Assembly (NCBI GenBank): GCA_017631795.1
Contig: JAGBSO010000037.1
Location: 1 to 59,101, forward strand
Direction: 5' to 3'
Source of the DNA: Clostridia bacterium
GTDB taxonomy: Bacteria > Bacillota > Clostridia > Oscillospirales > Acutalibacteraceae
Length of the DNA: 59,101 bases
This document shows, piece after piece, positions 53,491 through 59,101 of this stretch. Under the pieces are notes generated by a model. The model was given only the letters and a program-made list of their open reading frames with translations. It ran no database searches and was not told where the DNA came from. The stretch's first letter is position 1. Every line of letters starts with the position of its first letter. Both the position numbers and the translations under genes were made by a program.

Positions 53491-54531
53491 ATGAAAAAAA
53501 GTCCATATTCACCTGATGAATTCATGTCGGGTCTTTACGGCAGATTCAGGGCAGAGCCTTACAAAAATGTAAACTCTTACGAGGATGCAATCAAAACCGG
53601 TATAAGCATAAAAGAAAAAGCACGTGAGATTTTCTCTTTTGAGAAGTTAAGCTCAATTGCAACTGAACCAGAGCTTGTACCTGTCGGCAAAACTCTTGAT
53701 TATCCTGAATATACACTCAAAAAATATTCGTTAGAAATTCTTGAAGGATTAAACAGCCTTGTTTATATTCTTGAACCGAAGAATGTTCAGAAAAAAACAA
53801 ACGGTGTGGTTGCTCTCTGCGGTCATGGTTACGGTGTAAGACAGATTCTGAATATTTCAAAAAAAAGCAATAAAAAGCACTTCAACTATTTCGATAATTA
53901 CCAGAACAACTTTGCCGCAGAAATGGCAAAAAGAGGCTGCACTGTTATTGCTCCTGAGCTTTTCGGTTTCGGCGAAGCAAGACTTTCACACGATTTATGG
54001 AAACCTTTTTACATAAGCTCCTGCGATGAGCTTTCCCATCATCTGCTCCCCTACGGACTTACCACTGCATCATTGAGAGTTTTTCAGGCACTGATTTGTG
54101 CAAGGATTTTAAGAAAAATGAACACTGTTGATGAAAACAAGGTTTCACTTATGGGGATTTCAGGCGGCGGACTTACTGCACTCTATGCATCAGTGCTTGA
54201 CGACAGCATTTATAAAACTGTTATCTGCGGTTATATCAACACATTCAGAGACAGTATTTTTGCAATGTGGCATTGTCCCGACAATTATATTCCTCATATC
54301 CTTGATATTGGTGAAATTTACGATTTCGCTTCTGCACTTGCTCCAAAAAAACTTTTTATTGAATCAGGTGAAAAAGATAAGCTTTTCCCGATAAAAGCTT
54401 CAGAAACTGCTCACAGTGCAATAAAAAGAGTGTATTCGCTTATGAATGCTGAGGATAATCTCCGGATAGATGTTTTTCCCGGAAAACATGCTGTATGCGG
54501 AAGAAAATCCTTTGACTGGCTGGCAAAATAA
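53491..54531 (+). CDS. Alpha/beta-hydrolase (carbohydrate-esterase-like)
   Basis: A 346-residue alpha/beta hydrolase. The nucleophile serine lies in LMGISGGGLTALYAS, the acid in FIESGEKDKLFP and the histidine in FPGKHAVCG. CGHGYGVRQ is the oxyanion strand region. The layout resembles acetyl-xylan or related short-chain esterases of unclassified families. It is cytoplasmic and last in the six-gene operon, 17 bases after GH3, where it could remove acyl or phenolic esters from an imported glycoside. Ribosome site GAGAGGAG. Confidence 0.82.
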   Translation: MKKSPYSPDEFMSGLYGRFRAEPYKNVNSYEDAIKTGISIKEKAREIFSFEKLSSIATEPELVPVGKTLDYPEYTLKKYSLEILEGLNSLVYILEPKNVQKKTNGVVALCGHGYGVRQILNISKKSNKKHFNYFDNYQNNFAAEMAKRGCTVIAPELFGFGEARLSHDLWKPFYISSCDELSHHLLPYGLTTASLRVFQALICARILRKMNTVDENKVSLMGISGGGLTALYASVLDDSIYKTVICGYINTFRDSIFAMWHCPDNYIPHILDIGEIYDFASALAPKKLFIESGEKDKLFPIKASETAHSAIKRVYSLMNAEDNLRIDVFPGKHAVCGRKSFDWLAK

Positions 54532-54541
54532 CAAAAATAAT

Positions 54542-54581
54542 ATCACGGTGATTCCGTTAAGGTTTCACCGTGATTTTTTTT
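54542..54581. terminator. Terminator of the glycoside operon
   Basis: Stem atcacggtga with tcaccgtgat, long loop, then T8 on the plus strand. The convergent heparinase-like gene ends beside it. Confidence 0.85.
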
Positions 54582-54583
54582 GC

Positions 54584-56569
54584 TCATTCAGTTACAGGCT
54601 CAAGAGTTATAACAATCTCTGCCTTTTTAACATTTTCAAGACTGACTGTCAGTTTCTGAATATCAGGATATTCTTCATCCCATTCCCATTCACCTGAAAG
54701 TCTTTCTGCTTTCATAACAGAGAAAGTACCGTCAGCATGCGATATTGCTTTAAGCTGTTTATCCCCGATTGTGAGAATTGCAGTCTTGCCGTCTTCTGAA
54801 ACTTTGATATCTGCCTTTGTGTGCATAAACCAATAGATGTCACTTCTGATAAGACAGTTGATTTTATCGGTAATCCGAAGTGATGAATAATTATTATAAA
54901 GTTCAAAACTTCGTGTCACATCAGTTGCACCATTCATGAGGTATGCATCTGTCATGTCAAGAGTACAGAATCCGCCGCCGTCACGCGGTTCAAAATGAAT
55001 AAATTCACTTTCCGCAAGAACATACTGATCATCAAGTGTCATATCAGGGTTTATAACAAGAGTATTCTGCCCTTCTGCACGTTTTGAGTAGTTTTTCCAT
55101 CTTCCGCCTGCAGGAGTATTAAGGAAATAATTCGGTGCATCATACGGGCCGGGGCCTAATTCTTCTGCCCATCTTACACCCATTGAATCAAAGACAAATG
55201 TGCCGATATCAAGGTCTCCGTGATTGATGAAGTTATAGCCACCCTTGATACCCGCAAAGGTTGCATTTTTATCGAGATATGCACTTCTCATAAGCACCAT
55301 ATCCTGACCGACATCTGATTCAAGATACAGCTCGGTAAATTCATCTGAAAAATCTGCACTTTCGGGAGTGTAGTTTCTGTCATACCACAGAAGTGACAGT
55401 GCGTTTTCCCTGCCCTTTCCGCTGATTTCAGTGTTTCCTGATGTATCGGGAGCAAACTCACCGGGATCATCCCACATCTGATAACAGGCAAGAAGCGGCC
55501 AATCGTATTCATCAGCATACCAGTGAAGAGAGGGCGTAAAGCACATTCTTGCCTTGTTGTCACCGAAGTTGAATACACCTGTAGGAGTTGTGATATAAAC
55601 AGGGAATTTTCCAAGCTCTCTGAAACCTGAAATTTCACTCATGCCGAAATCTGTGCCGAAGAAATTCTTTGAAGTTGCAACAAAATACACTATTGAATTC
55701 ATTCCCGACTGGCTGTAACCGGGTCCTTCTGCGTAAACACCGTCAGGCGTGAAATTTTCAAATGCTATGGGCATATTCTTATAGCACATTGAAAGAAACT
55801 CTGCGGCTGATTCACTGTCATGGCTGAAAAATGTCATACAGGCAATACCTATACCGCTGTAACAAATGCTGTTCCAGTTATTCTTCGACCATGTAAACCA
55901 ATGGTTATCATTAAGCGCGGAATATATAGCATAATCCCACACTTTTTCTTCCATAAGAGTCTTTATATCATCATCAAGATAATCATAAAGCCAGTCGTAA
56001 GCAACAGACACTGCAAGAGCCATTTCAGCAGTTGCAAGGAAATGTGATGTGCACCAATCGTCATAACTGCATACTTTTTCTATTTCTGCCGTTGCTCTTT
56101 CGGCATACTTCTCTTCACCTGTTATCTGCCATGCATAACCTAAAATCACCATACGGCTGATAACCTCACGGGAAATGGGCAGAATACTGTCCTCTTCGTC
56201 AAGAACATATTCCATGGGCGGATAAACATTTATATCACAAAGCGTATCAGCATTTGAAATAACATAGGCTGAAAGCTTTTCTGTATAATCGGAAAATTCA
56301 CCCGATTTATATTCTTTCCTTGCAGACTCAAAGTCAATTCCGTCGGCAAGAATGAAGGGATGATTTTTCTCAGTATTCTCATTAAGAGCCTGTATAATTT
56401 CCTCTTCATCAGGATATTCGGGATTTCTGTCAAGGCTGATGTAATCAATACCAACCTTTACCATATCGGGAATTACATCAAAATACGGTACGACAGCAGT
56501 AACACAGAGAACAACAACAAGAATTACAGATATTATAATTCTGCGTTTGACCTTTTTATTCTTTTTCAT
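54584..56569 (-). CDS. Membrane-anchored heparinase II/III-like polysaccharide lyase
   Basis: A 661-residue protein. A basic start and one hydrophobic helix (about residues 9-28) anchor it to the membrane with the body outside. Residues about 55-330 form an (alpha/alpha) toroid (FLATAEMALAVSVAYDWLYDYL, HWFTWSKNNWNSICYSG, GVYAEGPGYSQSGMNS) typical of the N-terminal domain of heparinase II/III and alginate lyases. The C-terminal beta part (INHGDLDIGTFVFDSMGVRWAEELG) carries the His-Asp block. It would cleave uronate-containing glycans by beta-elimination; the polymer is unknown. Start at 56569 after AGGTGATG. It has its own promoter. Confidence 0.85.
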   Translation of the reverse strand: MKKNKKVKRRIIISVILVVVLCVTAVVPYFDVIPDMVKVGIDYISLDRNPEYPDEEEIIQALNENTEKNHPFILADGIDFESARKEYKSGEFSDYTEKLSAYVISNADTLCDINVYPPMEYVLDEEDSILPISREVISRMVILGYAWQITGEEKYAERATAEIEKVCSYDDWCTSHFLATAEMALAVSVAYDWLYDYLDDDIKTLMEEKVWDYAIYSALNDNHWFTWSKNNWNSICYSGIGIACMTFFSHDSESAAEFLSMCYKNMPIAFENFTPDGVYAEGPGYSQSGMNSIVYFVATSKNFFGTDFGMSEISGFRELGKFPVYITTPTGVFNFGDNKARMCFTPSLHWYADEYDWPLLACYQMWDDPGEFAPDTSGNTEISGKGRENALSLLWYDRNYTPESADFSDEFTELYLESDVGQDMVLMRSAYLDKNATFAGIKGGYNFINHGDLDIGTFVFDSMGVRWAEELGPGPYDAPNYFLNTPAGGRWKNYSKRAEGQNTLVINPDMTLDDQYVLAESEFIHFEPRDGGGFCTLDMTDAYLMNGATDVTRSFELYNNYSSLRITDKINCLIRSDIYWFMHTKADIKVSEDGKTAILTIGDKQLKAISHADGTFSVMKAERLSGEWEWDEEYPDIQKLTVSLENVKKAEIVITLEPVTE

Positions 56570-56585
56570 ATCATCACCTGTGTAA

Positions 56586-56614
56586 AGTATAACATAAATC
56601 TGCTTGCAGTGCAA
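56586..56614 (-). promoter_or_regulatory. Promoter of the heparinase-like gene
   Basis: Minus strand TTGCAC (56609-56614), 17-bp spacer, TATACT (56586-56591). Confidence 0.65.
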
Positions 56615-56631
56615 TAATTCAACAACTGCAA

Positions 56632-56674
56632 AAGCTGCATCAGACCTCAGGAAAACAGAGATCTGACACAGCTT
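56632..56674 (-). terminator. Probable terminator of the metallophosphoesterase gene
   Basis: Imperfect stem aagctg-ca-tcaga-c-ctc with the complementary gag-a-tctga-ca-cagctt. The T tail on the minus strand is short (TTTTGC), so efficiency is doubtful. Confidence 0.5.
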
Positions 56675-56736
56675 ATGAAAAATATCAGTATTTTCAGATT
56701 AAAGCAATAAAAGCCTCAGATTCAGAAACGCTGTCA

Positions 56737-58020
56737 TCAATAATCAGGATATGTAACTGTTCTGCCTGAAAAGAGTTCAATCAATGACTGATAAATATTC
56801 ATAAATCCCTTCTGAACTCCGCCTTTTACCGCAAGTTCAAAAGCAAGTCTTCCTGAGTAATTATCGCCGTTATCCTTTGCTGTGCTGATATAACTGAAAT
56901 CAAACACATCAAAAAGACGTTCAACTCTTGTATTGTAAACAGATGTATCATTTTCATCTATTTCAACAACACGATAGCCGTACTGAGTAGTGTAAGCCAG
57001 CCCTTTATAGCGTGTCATGGGAGATGTAAAGATATCTATATTCTGATTTCTTACACCGAATGCGTTAGTATGGTCATGACCTGTGAACATTGCAAGCACA
57101 TCACCATTTTCAACCAGAGCATCAAACTGTCCGTCGTTGTAATATCCGGGACAAGGCTTTTCATTAAGAGTTCCGTAATTTGTCTGCTCGGAATCAAACA
57201 TATAATATTCATCTTCGTTATAAATATGCTTGATTGCAAAAGGCTTCTTCGAATCAACCTTTTCAAGAACATCGTATATTTCGGGAACGATTATGTGCTG
57301 AAAAACAACAGAATTGACAGTATTTCCGCCGTTTTCTTCTTTAAGTTTTGCGGAGGTTTCCTTATACCACTCAATCTGTTCTGTTCTTACTCTGTCGTAA
57401 TGTCTGGGTTCATCTTCATCATAATCACCTGAGTCAAACACCCAGATATTGAATTTCACATTATCGCTGTCTGATGCAAGAACGGGAATGTTGAATGTTG
57501 CGCAGTTTTTAAAAGTATCCGCATCATCAGCAGTTATAACACATGAGAATGTCTTGTAATACTCCATAATATCAGCTCTTGACATCGGCCCTGCCTCAGA
57601 GTCGTGATTGCCGAAAGTTACGGCAACGGGAATATTTCTTGACTCAAAGATATTCATAAGTGAATTGATAATCTTTTTGGTTTCTGCGGGATCTTCATAA
57701 GGTTTAGTGTTGTCACCCGTAAGAACAACAAGATCAGGTTTTTCAACATCGCAGGCTTCAGCAATTACCCATATTGATGAATCAAAATGTTTGTCGTTGG
57801 CAAGATGCGGATCTGCAATATGAAGTATTTTAAGTTTACCGTCGGAATTGAATCTGATTGTTGTATCAGTTACCTTCTGCGGATCGGCAGGCTCATAGTT
57901 TATATTTTTGTTTTCAGGGTCAAGCTCAAAAAAAACAATACCAAACACAAACTGAAAAATCAAAACTGCAACTACAATAAGTATTGCCTTTTTTGCCTTT
58001 GTAAGCTTTTTCTTTTTCAT
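56737..58020 (-). CDS. Membrane-anchored calcineurin-like metallophosphoesterase
   Basis: A 427-residue protein with a basic N-terminus and a single membrane helix (about residues 11-29), so the enzyme domain is probably outside. The dinuclear-metal motifs are in order: LHIADPHLAND, VLTGDN, TFGNHDSE, FQHIIVPE and TGHDHTNAFG. This is the family of extracellular nucleotide or polyol-phosphate phosphatases; substrate unknown. Start at 58020 after GGGAGATGATG. Its upstream in-frame extension overlaps the promoter. It lies in the same direction as the heparinase-like gene but separated by its own hairpin and promoter. Confidence 0.9.
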   Translation of the reverse strand: MKKKKLTKAKKAILIVVAVLIFQFVFGIVFFELDPENKNINYEPADPQKVTDTTIRFNSDGKLKILHIADPHLANDKHFDSSIWVIAEACDVEKPDLVVLTGDNTKPYEDPAETKKIINSLMNIFESRNIPVAVTFGNHDSEAGPMSRADIMEYYKTFSCVITADDADTFKNCATFNIPVLASDSDNVKFNIWVFDSGDYDEDEPRHYDRVRTEQIEWYKETSAKLKEENGGNTVNSVVFQHIIVPEIYDVLEKVDSKKPFAIKHIYNEDEYYMFDSEQTNYGTLNEKPCPGYYNDGQFDALVENGDVLAMFTGHDHTNAFGVRNQNIDIFTSPMTRYKGLAYTTQYGYRVVEIDENDTSVYNTRVERLFDVFDFSYISTAKDNGDNYSGRLAFELAVKGGVQKGFMNIYQSLIELFSGRTVTYPDY

Positions 58021-58053
58021 ACTTACATCATCTCCCAGATTAATGATTAAATG

Positions 58054-58083
58054 ATTATACCACAATAAAAATAAAATTGTCAA
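58054..58083 (-). promoter_or_regulatory. Promoter of the metallophosphoesterase gene
   Basis: Minus strand TTGACA (58078-58083), 18-bp spacer, TATAAT (58054-58059). Confidence 0.75.
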
Positions 58084-58182
58084 ACAGACATTCAGCTTAT
58101 TGTAAAAAAACGGATAAAATCAGATATAAAATTTCATCACACCTGAAGCGAAATTACAATCAAGTGCGGGGGGCCGCCTAAA

Positions 58183-58255
58183 ATTATTCATTATTCATTG
58201 AAAATCCGTTCTCTCTTAAAGAATAAAGAATGATGAAGATTGAAGAATGAATAAT
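58183..58255. repeat. Short MITE-like element
   Basis: A 73-bp segment with perfect 10-bp terminal inverted repeats ATTATTCATT and AATGAATAAT, extended inward by degenerate 7-mer repeats. It also contains a copy of the aaaatccgttctc arm of the adjacent terminator. No ORF is present. A related terminus occurs at 7487-7496. Confidence 0.5.
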
Positions 58256-58262
58256 ACAAATA

Positions 58263-58293
58263 AAAAATCCGTCCTCTATTGAGAACGGATTTT
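58263..58293 (-). terminator. Terminator of the small orphan gene
   Basis: Stem aaaatccgt-c-ctc with gag-a-acggatttt, loop tatt, followed on the minus strand by a T-run. Confidence 0.8.
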
Positions 58294-58339
58294 CATTTGG
58301 CAGTACGTCTCACTTTAAAACCGCCATTAAATAATCAGT

Positions 58340-58816
58340 TTACTTGTATTTCTGAATATATCTTTTAGCTTCATTTCTTATCCAGGTGCGATTATGTGAA
58401 AGAAACGGTTCAATTAAATCTGCATATCCGGTCGCACCCATTTTATACAAAGTATCAATTACTTGTCCATCCACATCATCGTCATCAATAAGTGATACTA
58501 TCTGTTCAGCATATTTGGAAAACATCTTTTTTCCTAACAACATAACAAAGCTTTGTCTGCCTCGTTTAGCTCTTTTATCAAGACAAATTTTTACAATTCT
58601 TTCAATTTGACTAACATTTAGTTTATTCTTATTTTCTAAAAGAAATTGTCTTATATCTTCGCCAACTTCCCATAATTCATGTTCAAACATATACCAGTCG
58701 TGAACATCAGGTGCTAAATCCATAAATGGCAAATCAGGTAAGTTTTCTTCGGGAATCAAAAACTCTGCTTTTGTCAACAAGGTATCAAGTTCATTGTCAA
58801 AAACTTTTCTGTCCAT
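58340..58816 (-). CDS. Small acidic helical protein, possibly HEAT-like; unknown function
   Basis: A 158-residue soluble protein not recognised as a named family. It is acidic at the N-terminus. From about residue 75 it has two helix pairs in the style of degenerate HEAT repeats (FSKYAEQIVSLIDDDDVDGQVIDTLYKMG, then YADLIEPFLSHNRTWIRNEAKRYIQ). Such small orphan helical proteins are often immunity or adaptor proteins, but no toxin is in view. Ribosome site AGAGGTG precedes the ATG. Codon use (tta, aat, aaa, ttt) is more AT-rich than in the rest of the window, and it is flanked by repeats on both sides, so recent acquisition is possible. Confidence 0.6.
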   Translation of the reverse strand: MDRKVFDNELDTLLTKAEFLIPEENLPDLPFMDLAPDVHDWYMFEHELWEVGEDIRQFLLENKNKLNVSQIERIVKICLDKRAKRGRQSFVMLLGKKMFSKYAEQIVSLIDDDDVDGQVIDTLYKMGATGYADLIEPFLSHNRTWIRNEAKRYIQKYK

Positions 58817-58902
58817 AAAACAAGCACCTCTTAAATTATATTTATTAAATTAATTGTATCACACCTACCAGAAAATTACAACCGAGAAAAATCAATCCGT
58901 TT

Positions 58903-59101
58903 GCCCGAAGGGCGACAATCAAGGCGGAGCCTTGGATATCATCAATTCCGTTAGGAATTACATATCATCAAAACGAAGTTTTGTATATCATCATTGCGAA
59001 AGCTTTTTTGATGCACGCTAAAGCGTGATGATATACAGTCCTTGCGGACTGATGAGATACAACGATAGCAACGCTATCGTTGATGATATACCATTGCTTT
59101 C
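58903..59101. repeat. Array of mini-hairpins separated by a conserved linker (cut by window end)
   Basis: At least seven short perfect hairpins occur in tandem: gccc/gggc (58903-58913), caaggc/gccttg (58920-58934), aattcc/ggaatt (58944-58959), caaaac/gttttg (58969-58983), cacgc/gcgtg (59014-59027), agtcc/ggact (59037-59050), aacgatagc/gctatcgtt (59061-59081). The linker between them is gatatcatc or tatatcatc in the first half and its complement gatgatatac in the second half, the switch falling at a degenerate unit near 58993-59010. Stems differ from unit to unit. No ORF. The array continues past the window. Confidence 0.8.

Noticed and set aside
58903..59101. CRISPR array
   Set aside because: Repeated units are only 9-10 bases, spacers are self-complementary and short (14-21 bases), the repeat inverts midway, and no cas gene is present.
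1..59101. tRNA or rRNA genes
   Set aside because: I looked in the intergenic gaps for cloverleaf features such as the GTTCGAATC-type T-loop and found none.

Overview
The window comes from a low-to-moderate GC, Gram-positive anaerobe of the Clostridia, most likely a gut or rumen member of the Oscillospiraceae/Ruminococcaceae. The signs are a sporulation-type sigma factor, Gram-positive lipoproteins, GPH-type sugar symporters, a dockerin-bearing secreted protein, L-fucose catabolism, and strong codon bias (ctt, ttc, aac, ggt, ccc) in central-metabolism genes. The species cannot be fixed from sequence alone. Promoters are easy to read here: most operons start with a TTGAnn-(16 to 18 bp)-TATAAT-like pair and end in a clear rho-independent terminator.

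Layout. 1-5.2 kb: 5'-truncated sigma-K-like factor, tmcAL and ackA from overlapping divergent promoters, and two rRNA methyltransferase genes. 5.4-10.3 kb: a five-gene operon of two paralogous tandem SCP2-like lipid-binding proteins that bracket a class III aminotransferase and a split transketolase; this is the main candidate for an undescribed pathway. 10.4-15.9 kb: BlaI/M56 signalling pair, a MITE-like element, a membrane protein with an HExxH motif, and a GPH transporter divergent from a TIM-barrel isomerase. 16-21.5 kb: a DUF6273-like lipoprotein and a 1576-residue secreted vWA/lipase/dockerin/trypsin protein, then a decayed gene. 22-25.8 kb: glycolytic operon pgk-tpiA-gpmI. 26-29.7 kb: a second MITE copy and a redox operon (TVP38-like protein, CrtI-like flavoprotein, 2Fe-2S reductase). 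29.8-31.7 kb: glycine-riboswitch-controlled AGCS symporter and, facing away from it, a complete tiny gene for a 21-residue amphipathic peptide. 31.7-37.3 kb: lipoprotein/sugar kinase/L-fucose isomerase operon and a ChbG-like deacetylase. 37.4-44.1 kb: large old-yellow-enzyme flavoprotein, a TIR-TM-LRR receptor-like protein, TspO, and an M1 peptidase. 44.1-54.5 kb: GH5 and a lipoprotein on one strand; on the other a six-gene glycoside operon (ene-reductase, GPH symporter, isomerase, 2-hydroxyacid dehydrogenase, GH3, esterase). 54.6-59.1 kb: membrane-anchored heparinase II/III-like lyase, anchored metallophosphoesterase, a small orphan protein, and an array of mini-hairpins cut by the window end.

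The genes fit an anaerobic host- or plant-glycan forager: fucose, glycosides and uronate polymers are imported or cleaved, sugars pass through lower glycolysis, and acetate kinase yields ATP and acetate. Several intergenic elements keep their stems while changing sequence, which suggests selection on structure.
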